Positions 1-6,221 are shown, numbered from the stretch's first letter. The stretch: DNA of 6,345 bases from Bacillota bacterium (GCA_003242195.1 QGUQ01000117.1:1-6345); one strand, 5' to 3'. Numbers and translations: made by a program. The notes: generated by a model from the sequence alone, not told the origin.

Positions 1-1
1 G

Positions 2-853
2 ACCGCGGCCGCCCGCCTGCGACCCGGGCAAGGGGCCGTGCGGGGACTCTACAGCGGAGGCACCCTATGCTACGAAGCCCAGGCCATCCTGCGCAGGTTC
101 GTCGATCAACTGGCCGCCAACGAACCCCTGCCGGGGGTGCCCCGCCTGGACGCCGACCGGCCGTCCGCGGGGCACGTGTTGCTCGACCTCGGTGCCGATG
201 AATTCACCGTCGGCAGGCTCCACCCCATGCTGGACATGGAGAACCGGATCCGGCGGCTCGAGCAGGAGGCCCAGGACCCCCACGTGGCCGTCATCCTGCT
301 GGACGTCGTGCTGGGTTTCGGCGCCCACCCCGACCCTGCCGGGGAACTGGCGCCGGCCATCGCCGCTGCCCGCGACCTGGCCGCCCGTGAAGGCCGCGAG
401 CTGGTGGTGATCGTTTCCGTGTGCGGCACCGCCGCCGACCCCCAGGGTTTCGACGAGCAATGCCGGCGCCTGGCGGAAGCAGGCGCCCGCGTGACCACGT
501 CCCACGCGGTGGCAGCCACCCTGGCGGGGGCCATCGCCGCCCTGGCCGCCGGCCGGGCAGTGGGCGAGGACGACATCGCACGGGCCCTAGGTCTCGAAGG
601 GGCAGCCGGACAACCCGCGGCAGACTCGGCGCCGGGCCGGCAGGGGACGGTTCCACCAGCGGTGGGTTCGCCGTCCGTGCCCGAGCCCGTCCGGCAGTTG
701 TTGGCCGGTGACGTCGCGGTCCTCAACTTCGGCGTGCCGGCCTTTGCCGAGAGCCTTCGTCAACAGGGTGTGTCCGTCGTGCACGTAGACTGGCGGCCAC
801 CGGCCGGCGGCAATGCCCGCCTGCTGGAGGCGTTGCGCAAGCTCAAGTCCTAA
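2..853 (+). CDS. fdrA: FdrA-family acyl-CoA synthetase-like protein, C-terminal part (5' end outside window)
   Basis: The reading frame is open from the first full codon to a TAA stop, giving 283 residues. Family members are usually around 500-550, so the N-terminal half with the CoA-binding domain lies to the left. The GTG at 38 is internal: homology-like sequence continues upstream of it. Visible FdrA signatures are GLYSGGTLCYEA (residues 15-26), HPMLD (74-78), DVVLGFGAHPDP (101-112) and CGTAADPQGF (141-150), all within the region resembling the succinyl-CoA synthetase ligase domain. A Pro/Ala/Gly-rich linker (about 195-225) precedes a small C-terminal unit ending in VDWRPPAGGN (262-271). 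Family knowledge: E. coli FdrA (AllF) has been assigned as a subunit of oxamate carbamoyltransferase, acting in the cytosol after allantoin breakdown, rather than as a true acyl-CoA synthetase. The DUF1116 gene follows in the same direction, as in E. coli. The family call is firm; the reaction is inferred. Confidence 0.93.
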   Translation, partial: TAAARLRPGQGAVRGLYSGGTLCYEAQAILRRFVDQLAANEPLPGVPRLDADRPSAGHVLLDLGADEFTVGRLHPMLDMENRIRRLEQEAQDPHVAVILLDVVLGFGAHPDPAGELAPAIAAARDLAAREGRELVVIVSVCGTAADPQGFDEQCRRLAEAGARVTTSHAVAATLAGAIAALAAGRAVGEDDIARALGLEGAAGQPAADSAPGRQGTVPPAVGSPSVPEPVRQLLAGDVAVLNFGVPAFAESLRQQGVSVVHVDWRPPAGGNARLLEALRKLKS

Positions 854-855
854 CA

Positions 856-876
856 ACAGGCTTCTCGTGGGCCTGT
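856..876 (+). other. Small stem-loop between fdrA and the DUF1116 gene
   Basis: ACAGGC (856-861) and GCCTGT (871-876) form a perfect 6-bp stem with a 9-base loop. It begins just after the fdrA stop and ends six bases before the next Shine-Dalgarno sequence. It has no U-tract, so it is unlikely to stop transcription. It could protect or separate the two cistrons, or be chance in such GC-rich sequence. Confidence 0.3.
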
Positions 877-882
877 GGCAGC

Positions 883-890
883 AAAGGGGG
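883..890 (+). promoter_or_regulatory. Ribosome-binding site of the DUF1116 gene
   Basis: AAAGGGGG lies seven bases before the GTG at 898. It supports that GTG as the start, which also places the conserved HAGPP motif at residues 41-45, close to its position in E. coli YlbE. Confidence 0.7.
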
Positions 891-897
891 CGTAGCA

Positions 898-2175
898 GTG
901 GACATCGAGCAGGCAAACAAGGAAGTGCTACGACGCATCCTGGACGCGCAGCCCGTGCTGGTCGGCGTCGCCCCGGCGCGGGAGGTCATCCCGCGCATGG
1001 GCGAGCGGACGATCCTGCACGCGGGCCCCCCGATCACGTGGGAGCGGATGTCGGGCCCGATGCGGGGAGCGGTGATCGGTGGCATCCTCTTCGAGGGCTG
1101 GGCGCAAACCGAGGAGGAGGCCGTCGCGCTGGTGGAACGGGGTGAGGTGACCTTCGATTCCTGCCACCACCACCAGGCCGTGGGGCCCATGGCCGGCGTC
1201 ACCACCCCGTCCATGCCCGTTTACATCGTCGAGAACCGGGCCTTCGGCAACAAGGCCTTCTGCAACCTGAACGAGGGGCTGGGCAAGGTCCTCCGGTACG
1301 GGGCCTACAGCGAGGACGTGCTGGCCCGCCTGCGCTGGATGCGGGACGTCCTAGGCCCGGTCCTGGCCGCCGCTCTCGAGCGGACTTCAGGCATCGACCT
1401 CAAGAGCCTGATCGCCCAGGCCATTCACATGGGTGACGAAGGGCACAACCGCAACAAGGCGGGTTCCGCCTTGTTCGTCCGGGTGCTGGCCCCGTCCCTC
1501 GTCCGCTCCGGCGCGGACGCCGCCACCCTGGCCGACGTGTTCGAATTCCTCGGCAACAACGACCTGACGGCCCTCAACCCGGTCATGGCCGCCTGCAAGG
1601 CGACGATGGATGCGGCCCACGGTATTCCCGGCTCCACCATCGTCACCGCCATGGCGCGGAACGGCACCGACTTCGGCATCCGCGTCAGCGGCCTGGGCGA
1701 CCGGTGGTTCACGGCCCCGTCCCAGGTGCCCCAAGGGCTCTACTTCCCCGGTTTCAAGGCCGAGGACGCCAACCCCGACATCGGCGACAGCACCATCACC
1801 GAAACGGCCGGCATCGGCGGTTTCGCCATGGCGGCGGCGCCCGCCATCGTCCAGTTCATCGGCGGGACGCCGCGGGACGCCCTGAACGCCACCCTGGAGA
1901 TGTATGAGATCACGGCTGGCGAGAACCCGGCCTTCGGCATCCCCGCCCTGGACTTCCGCGGCACGCCCACGGGCATCGACGTCCGCAAGGTGGTGGAAAC
2001 GGGCATCGTGCCGCGGGTGAACACCGGCATCGCCCACAAGCAGGCGGGCATCGGGCAGATCGGCGCCGGGCTGGTGCAACCGCCGATGGAGTGCTTCGAG
2101 CAGGCCCTGCTGGCGCTGGCAGAGGCGTTCGACGCGCCGGACGAACCGGAACAGGTATCGGGAGAGACCGCGTGA
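898..2175 (+). CDS. ylbE: DUF1116 (YlbE/AllG-like) protein, probable carbamoyltransferase subunit
   Basis: Complete 425-residue protein, the normal length for this family. It matches E. coli YlbE as I recall it along nearly its whole length: HAGPP (41-45), the SGPM and LFEGWA region (52-69), CHHHQAVGPM (89-98), NLNEG with GKV..YGAYSEDVL, MGDEGHNRN (178-186), TAMARNG, RVSGLGDRWFTAP, GDSTITE, NTGIAHKQAGIGQIGAG (starting at 375) and PPMECFEQAL near the end. It has no signal peptide or membrane segment, so it is cytosolic. In E. coli this protein (AllG) has been assigned as a subunit of oxamate carbamoyltransferase, which with its partners converts oxalurate and phosphate to oxamate and carbamoyl phosphate. 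That role here is inferred from the family and from adjacency to fdrA. The 44-base gap and shared direction indicate one operon. Conserved His and Asp/Glu residues such as H41, H90, D180, E181 and H183 are candidate site residues, not proven ones. Confidence 0.95.
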   Translation: MDIEQANKEVLRRILDAQPVLVGVAPAREVIPRMGERTILHAGPPITWERMSGPMRGAVIGGILFEGWAQTEEEAVALVERGEVTFDSCHHHQAVGPMAGVTTPSMPVYIVENRAFGNKAFCNLNEGLGKVLRYGAYSEDVLARLRWMRDVLGPVLAAALERTSGIDLKSLIAQAIHMGDEGHNRNKAGSALFVRVLAPSLVRSGADAATLADVFEFLGNNDLTALNPVMAACKATMDAAHGIPGSTIVTAMARNGTDFGIRVSGLGDRWFTAPSQVPQGLYFPGFKAEDANPDIGDSTITETAGIGGFAMAAAPAIVQFIGGTPRDALNATLEMYEITAGENPAFGIPALDFRGTPTGIDVRKVVETGIVPRVNTGIAHKQAGIGQIGAGLVQPPMECFEQALLALAEAFDAPDEPEQVSGETA

Positions 2176-2194
2176 GCGCGGCAACCAGGAGCAG

Positions 2195-2251
2195 CAAGGC
2201 GCCCGTGCCGGCCGGAACACCGCTACCTCCGGCGCCGGTACGGGCGCCTTG
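2195..2251. terminator. Long stem-loop after the DUF1116 gene, probable bidirectional terminator
   Basis: An inverted repeat pairs 2195-2212 with 2234-2251. The 18-bp stem has a single G-T mismatch that becomes a G-U pair in + strand RNA, and the loop is 21 bases. It starts 20 bases after the TGA at 2173-2175, where the + strand unit should end. The downstream arm ends in CCTTG with no U-tract, so it is not a textbook intrinsic terminator. It may need a factor, or protect the 3' end from exonucleases. Confidence 0.6.
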
Positions 2252-2277
2252 GCATTGATATGGGCAAGGCGGGGCGC

Positions 2278-2399
2278 GTCAAGGCTACCTTGGTCACGCC
2301 GTGGAAAGGGTCTTTCGTCCGGCGACCACGGCCAAGCCGGCCGCTCTCGGGTTCGGCCCTCATCCGGGCCGGTGCGATCGTCCCACCCAGGCGGGACGA
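2278..2399. repeat. Cluster of three short hairpins in the convergent intergenic region
   Basis: The stretch 2176-2418 has no supportable gene. Besides the long stem-loop at its start it holds three short inverted repeats. CAAGG/CCTTG (2280-2284, 2288-2292) extends by two G-U pairs. CGGCCC/GGGCCG (2354-2359, 2366-2371) has a 6-base loop. TCGTCCC/GGGACGA (2378-2384, 2393-2399) has an 8-base loop. The last two lie 20-65 bases beyond the stop of the facing permease gene and could help end its transcript. Some may be chance given the GC content. Confidence 0.4.
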
Positions 2400-2408
2400 A
2401 GGACGGGT

Positions 2409-2432
2409 GGCTACGGGCTCAAGCCCGTAGCT
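2409..2432 (-). terminator. Stem-loop with the permease stop codon in its loop
   Basis: GCTACGGGC (2410-2418) pairs perfectly with GCCCGTAGC (2423-2431), plus one G-T pair outside. The 4-base loop is TCAA, whose first three bases are the complement of the TGA stop (2421-2419) of the - strand permease. The stem is strong and placed exactly at the 3' end of the transporter message. There is no U-tract, so a terminator or 3'-stabilising role is inferred. Confidence 0.45.
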
Positions 2433-3339
2433 CGCGATCGTAAGGCTTCATGAGCGCCTGAGGTGCCTGGGCCCCGCGGTAAGCGCGAATGGCCACCAGC
2501 ACCACGAACAGGTACGGCACCATCAACAAGAATTGGGAGGGGATGAGCCGGACCTTCAGCAGCAGGTTGTATTGCAGGGCCTCCACGTAGCCGAACAGCA
2601 ACCCGCCGAGAAGAACGCCGAAGGGCGTCCACCGGCCGAGGATGACCAGCATCAGGGCGATCCATCCTCGCCCGCCCACCATCATGTCGGTGTACGTCCC
2701 GGTCAGCATCATCGGTAGCAATGCACCGCCCGCACCGATGAGGGCGCTGCCCGCCAGCAGCGAGGCATAGCGGATGGTGAACACCGCCACCCCCTGGCTT
2801 TCGGCTGCGCGCGGGTTCTCGCCGCTGGCCCGGATGCGCAGCCCCCACGGGGTGTAGAACAGCAGCACGTGGGTGAGCACCGTGGCCAGCAACATGACGT
2901 AAACGGGTCCCGGCAACGCGAACAGCCACCCCGCTCCATCCGCCGCAAGGCCGGAACCATAGGTAGGGATCTGCGGCGGGACGAACTGCAGCCCCACCAC
3001 GAGCCGGTAGAGCAGCGACGACAGCCCCACCGCCAAGACGAACAGCGCCAGCCCGACCGTCAACTGGGGGGCTCGCAGAGTGATACAGGCGTATCCCAGC
3101 ACAAGGCCGAGCAGCGCGGCCACCGCCATGGCGGCCAGGATGCCGACCATGTTGCTGCCGGAGAGGTAGGCGCCGAGAAAGCCGACAGCGGCTCCCAGGG
3201 CCATCATGCCTTCGATGGCCACGTTGAGCACACCCGAACGTTCGATCAACAACTCTCCCAGGGCGGCCAGCAACACCGGCGTGGCCACCACCAGCGCCAG
3301 GGCCAGCACGCTCGGGTCGATGAGCAGCGTCCAGTTCAT
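2419..3339 (-). CDS. ABC transporter permease, BMP-type simple sugar/nucleoside importer (NupQ/YufQ-like)
   Basis: A 306-residue, strongly hydrophobic protein with about eight or nine membrane segments. It is the second permease subunit of an importer that probably carries nucleosides or related compounds across the inner membrane. Family marks are GELLIERSGVLNVAIEGMM (28-46), the cytoplasmic coupling segment GLRIRASGENPRAAESQGV (166-184) that contacts the ATPase, and GRGWIALMLVILGRW with a following glycine-rich helix. The start is the ATG at 3337-3339, with GGGGGAGGA (3353-3345) five bases upstream. It begins 16 bases after the stop of the first permease, so it belongs to the same operon and is last in it. 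The protein ends with a short charged tail in the cytosol. Sugar, nucleoside or another small solute cannot be told apart from the permease alone. B. subtilis NupQ (guanosine) and L. lactis NupC are the closest characterised types I know. Confidence 0.92.
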   Translation of the reverse strand: MNWTLLIDPSVLALALVVATPVLLAALGELLIERSGVLNVAIEGMMALGAAVGFLGAYLSGSNMVGILAAMAVAALLGLVLGYACITLRAPQLTVGLALFVLAVGLSSLLYRLVVGLQFVPPQIPTYGSGLAADGAGWLFALPGPVYVMLLATVLTHVLLFYTPWGLRIRASGENPRAAESQGVAVFTIRYASLLAGSALIGAGGALLPMMLTGTYTDMMVGGRGWIALMLVILGRWTPFGVLLGGLLFGYVEALQYNLLLKVRLIPSQFLLMVPYLFVVLVAIRAYRGAQAPQALMKPYDRELRA

Positions 3340-3344
3340 CTCCG

Positions 3345-3353
3345 TCCTCCCCC
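3345..3353 (-). promoter_or_regulatory. Ribosome-binding site of the second permease
   Basis: GGGGGAGGA on the - strand lies five bases upstream of the ATG. It falls in the 16-base gap after the preceding gene's stop, so this gene has its own strong initiation signal as well as possible coupling. Confidence 0.7.
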
Positions 3354-3355
3354 GC

Positions 3356-4534
3356 CTACGTAGTGAACCGCGCCTGGCGCTGCCGGACGGCCTCGAGGAA
3401 GAGTACCACCAGGACGGCCAAGCCCTGAACCATGAATACTGCGCTGGCGGGGAGCCCCACCGTCCGCTGCAATGAATCGGAGGCCGCCACTAGCACCGCG
3501 AAGGCCAGGTTCACGGGCACCAGAAGCAACGGGTGATTCCGGCCCAGCACGGCCACCAGGATCGCCATGACGCCGTAGTTGGGCGAGAGCCCCAGGAGTA
3601 GCCGCTGGTGAACGCCCGTCACCTCGATGGCACCCGCCAGTCCGGACAGGGCACCCCCCAGGCAGAGGGCCAGCACCTGGATCCGGCCCAGCGCGATGCC
3701 GGCGTAAAGTGCCGCGCGCGGATTCGACCCGACGCTCCTCAGTTCATAGCCGAACACGGTTCGGTAGAGGAGCCACCAGATGCCCAAGGCGACCGCGACG
3801 GCCAGCAGGACGCCGACATGGGCGCCACCCCGGGGGATCAGCATGGGCAGCAAGGCGCCAGCAGGGATCGGCCGCGTGATGGCCTCCCCGGCGGTGGGGT
3901 CGTTCCAGGGCCCCGTGGACAGGTACTCCACCAGATATAGAGCGACGAAGTTGAACATCACCGTGGTGAAGATCTCGTTGACACCCCAAAGAACGCGCAG
4001 CACGGCGGGCAGCACCGCGTAGAGGGCGCCGCCGGCCAGGCCGGCCACCAGCAGCAGGGGTTGCAGCGCGGCACCTCCACCACCGGCCGCTCCCGCAAAC
4101 AGCAGCCCGAGGCCGGTGGCCAGGATGGCGCCGGCGTAAATCTGCCCGTCCATGCCGATGTTGAACAAGCCGGCGCGGTAGCCGACGGCGAAGCTCAAGG
4201 AAGCTAGCAACAGGGGTGTCATCCGGTTCAGTGTCTGGCCGAAGCCGCCGACGGTCAGTAGTGAATCCTGCAGGGCGCTAGCCAGAGCCTCGGCGGGATT
4301 CGCCCCCATGGCCACGATCACGATGGTCAGGGCCAGGACGACCACCACGGTCGCACCGCCGTACACCGCCAGCGGCCAGATCCAGGCTGCCCCCACCCCC
4401 GCTGGCCCGTCACCCGTCCCTGCCCGAGACGCGGCGGTGCCGGCAGGGTCGTGGCGACCCGTCCGCCTGCCCGCCCGCTCAGCCGCCGGCTCGCCTGCCG
4501 TCTCCGCCCTTACCGGCCGCTCGAAGACACCCAT
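3356..4534 (-). CDS. ABC transporter permease, BMP-type simple sugar/nucleoside importer (NupP/YufP-like)
   Basis: A 392-residue inner-membrane protein, the first permease of the importer. Residues 1-50 are hydrophilic, rich in Arg, Ala, Gly and Pro, and probably disordered. The first membrane helix is at about 51-76 and roughly eight or nine more follow. Family marks are RMTPLLLASLSFAVGYRAGL (104-123), the adjoining FNIGMDGQIYAG (124-135), NEIFTTVMFNF, the coupling segment YELRSVGSNPRAALYAGI, and AVLGRNHPLL near the C-terminus. I chose the ATG at 4532-4534, preceded by GGAGGTG with an 8-base spacer. A TTG three bases earlier (4535-4537) is in frame and would add one Met. The ATG overlaps the ATPase stop as TGATG, which indicates translational coupling. 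The closest characterised types I know are B. subtilis NupP and L. lactis NupB. The substrate is not determined by the sequence. Confidence 0.92.
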   Translation of the reverse strand: MGVFERPVRAETAGEPAAERAGRRTGRHDPAGTAASRAGTGDGPAGVGAAWIWPLAVYGGATVVVVLALTIVIVAMGANPAEALASALQDSLLTVGGFGQTLNRMTPLLLASLSFAVGYRAGLFNIGMDGQIYAGAILATGLGLLFAGAAGGGGAALQPLLLVAGLAGGALYAVLPAVLRVLWGVNEIFTTVMFNFVALYLVEYLSTGPWNDPTAGEAITRPIPAGALLPMLIPRGGAHVGVLLAVAVALGIWWLLYRTVFGYELRSVGSNPRAALYAGIALGRIQVLALCLGGALSGLAGAIEVTGVHQRLLLGLSPNYGVMAILVAVLGRNHPLLLVPVNLAFAVLVAASDSLQRTVGLPASAVFMVQGLAVLVVLFLEAVRQRQARFTT

Positions 4535-6114
4535 CAAGACCCCACCTCCCGGACCGCCGAAACGGCGGCGGGGTCCCCGGCGGTCCTTCCCAGCATGGCC
4601 TCGCCGATGCGGTAGCGATCGTACTCGGGGCCGTCGAAGGTCGCCACCAGGGACCCGCGATAGAGAACGGAGATGCGATGGCAGGTGGCGGCCAGCTCGT
4701 CCAGGTCCTCGGAGATCAGCAGGACGCCGCCGCCCCGGGCCGCCACATCGGCCAGGTGCCGGTGAACCCGCTCCACGGTGCGAATGTCCAGGCCACGGGT
4801 GGGATTGGCGGCAATGACCAGGGGGCGGGGGTGCCGGTCACGGACCAGGCCCGTACGCGCCACCAGCACCTTCTGCATGTTACCGCCCGAGAGGTACGCC
4901 GTCGGCACATCGCAGTGGGGCGCCTTGACCTCGTACTCGGCGATGGCCGCGTCGCCCAGGGCGCGTCCCGTTCCGGGCCGGAAACGGCCGCCGGGGAACA
5001 CCTGCCGGTGCACACCCAGCACCAGCGTCTCCCATAGGCTCATGTCCGGCAGGATACCGTCGCGAACCCGATCTTCAGGTATCAACGCGATCCCGTCCTG
5101 GAGCCGCCTCGCCACCGGCCAGCGCGTGATGTCCCGGCCGCGCAACTCGATGCGCCCCGCCGACACCGGCAAGAGGCCCAGCAAGACGTCGGCCAGCTGT
5201 TGCTGGCCGCTACCCGCCACACCGGCGATGCCATGGACCTCGCCGGCCCGGAGGGCGAGGTCGATGTCCCGCAAGGCGAGGCGGTTTCTGGCACCGGGAG
5301 TGGAGACCCCCTCCAGCCGCAACAGCACCTCGCCGGACAGGCTCCGTGGATCGGGACCTGGGCGCCCTTCCCACGTACCCGACACACCGTCGGCGCCCTC
5401 GCCCATGAGATGTCTCACCAGTTCTTCCTCGCTGGCTTCCTCCCGGGGGAGGCTCACCACGACCCGTCCTGCCCGCATCAGCGTCAGCCGGTGCCCCAGG
5501 TTCATCGCGTCTCGGATCTTGTGGGTGACCAGGAGAATGGCCAGGCCGCGGCCGGCCAGGTCCTTGAGGGTCTGGAACAAAGAGTCCGTCTCCTGCGGGG
5601 TGAGGAAGGTGGTGGGCTCATCCAGGATCAGGATCCGGGCCCGGCGGTAGAGCATCTTCAGGATCTCCACCTTCTGCTGCAGGCCCACGGGCAATTCGCT
5701 GACGCGGGCATCGACGTCCACTTCGATCCCCTGCTCGGCCGCGACGCGCCGGACCGCCTCCCGCTGCCGCGCCGGCCTGAGCGCCCACCCCGTCCTCTCG
5801 TGTCCCAGAACGACGTTCTCCCACACGGTCATGTTGCCGATGAGCTCAAAATGCTGGTGGACCATGGCCACGCCGCAATTCAGCGCGTCCCGGGGGGAGC
5901 GCAATTGCACGGGCCGGCCGTCGATGGCGATCTCGCCACGATCGGGACGGTATAGTCCTGCCAGGACCGACATCAACGATGTCTTGCCAGCACCGTTCTC
6001 TCCCAGGATCACGTGGATCTCGCCGGCGTAAACGGACAGCTGGGCCCCGGCCAGGGCGGTGACCCGGCCGAAACGCTTCCACACGTCGGTCATCCGTACC
6101 AAGGGCTGTCTCAT
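4534..6114 (-). CDS. ABC transporter ATP-binding protein with two ATPase domains, nucleoside/simple-sugar type (NupO/YufO-like)
   Basis: A 526-residue cytosolic protein that powers the importer. Domain 1 (about 1-240) has Walker A GENGAGKT (38-45), Q-loop VHQHFEL with Q87, signature LPVGLQQ (141-147), Walker B ILILDEP (161-167, catalytic E166) and switch H198. Domain 2 (about 260-515) has a Lys-less Walker A, GVAGSGQQQL (298-307), then IPEDRVRDG (345-353), an intact signature LSGGNMQK (408-415), IAANPTRGLD (434-443) without the catalytic Glu, and LISEDLDE (466-473) without the switch His. This lopsided layout is typical of the YufO family. I chose the ATG at 6112-6114 because family homology starts with its first residues. 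The frame also extends to a GTG at 6261, adding 49 unfamiliar Gly/Arg-rich residues, and remains open to the window edge. It is the first of the three transporter genes seen here and overlaps the next by one base. Confidence 0.94.
   Translation of the reverse strand: MRQPLVRMTDVWKRFGRVTALAGAQLSVYAGEIHVILGENGAGKTSLMSVLAGLYRPDRGEIAIDGRPVQLRSPRDALNCGVAMVHQHFELIGNMTVWENVVLGHERTGWALRPARQREAVRRVAAEQGIEVDVDARVSELPVGLQQKVEILKMLYRRARILILDEPTTFLTPQETDSLFQTLKDLAGRGLAILLVTHKIRDAMNLGHRLTLMRAGRVVVSLPREEASEEELVRHLMGEGADGVSGTWEGRPGPDPRSLSGEVLLRLEGVSTPGARNRLALRDIDLALRAGEVHGIAGVAGSGQQQLADVLLGLLPVSAGRIELRGRDITRWPVARRLQDGIALIPEDRVRDGILPDMSLWETLVLGVHRQVFPGGRFRPGTGRALGDAAIAEYEVKAPHCDVPTAYLSGGNMQKVLVARTGLVRDRHPRPLVIAANPTRGLDIRTVERVHRHLADVAARGGGVLLISEDLDELAATCHRISVLYRGSLVATFDGPEYDRYRIGEAMLGRTAGDPAAVSAVREVGS
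4543..4549 (-). promoter_or_regulatory. Ribosome-binding site of the first permease
   Basis: GGAGGTG on the - strand, within the last codons of the ATPase gene, is eight bases from the ATG at 4534 and five from the alternative TTG at 4537. The spacing favours the ATG. The site is a near-perfect match to the 16S rRNA tail. Confidence 0.7.
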
Positions 6115-6123
6115 CTGGCGGTA

Positions 6124-6160
6124 CCCCCGCTCCCTTCCCCGGTCCCCACCCCGTGCCCCC
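6124..6160 (-). promoter_or_regulatory. G-quadruplex motif over the ribosome-binding region of the ATPase gene
   Basis: The - strand, which is the sense of the message, has six G-runs of lengths 5, 4, 4, 4, 3 and 5 in 5'-to-3' order (6160-6156, 6152-6149, 6147-6144, 6140-6137, 6134-6132, 6128-6124). The spacers are 3, 1, 3, 2 and 3 bases. This exceeds the usual rule of four runs of three or more G with short loops. The only plausible Shine-Dalgarno stretches, GGGGG nine bases and AAGGGAG fifteen bases from the ATG, lie inside it. Folding in RNA could therefore mask the ribosome site. A regulatory role is inferred. Confidence 0.5.
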
Positions 6161-6221
6161 AGGGGCGTGATGCCACCCTTGCCAGGAGGGACGCCATTGG
6201 TTGCGCTCGCAAACAGGCGGT

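Noticed and set aside
38..40. GTG at 38 as the start of the first gene
   Set aside because: The frame is open to the window edge, and the protein from this point lacks the N-terminal half of FdrA. The conserved GLYSGG motif begins two codons later, so this GTG is internal.
106..726. 206-codon - strand open frame antisense to fdrA
   Set aside because: Its Ala/Arg/Ser-rich translation has no motifs, while the + strand carries several FdrA signatures.
1387..2220. 277-codon - strand open frame antisense to the DUF1116 gene
   Set aside because: It mirrors a strongly conserved family protein and has a low-complexity translation. Long antisense frames are common at this GC content.
2249..2264. Possible promoter elements (TTGGCA and an AT-rich patch) in the convergent gap
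   Set aside because: There is no matching -10 at proper spacing, and no gene starts downstream on either strand.
2249..2443. 64-codon + strand open frame in the convergent gap
   Set aside because: It has no ribosome-binding site, starts inside the arm of the long stem-loop and runs into the end of the opposite permease gene. The translation has no features.
4778..5650. 290-codon + strand open frame antisense to the ATPase
   Set aside because: The opposite strand encodes a clear ABC ATPase with all motifs in order. The antisense translation is Arg/Ser/Pro-rich with no recognisable domain, as expected for a GC-rich shadow frame.
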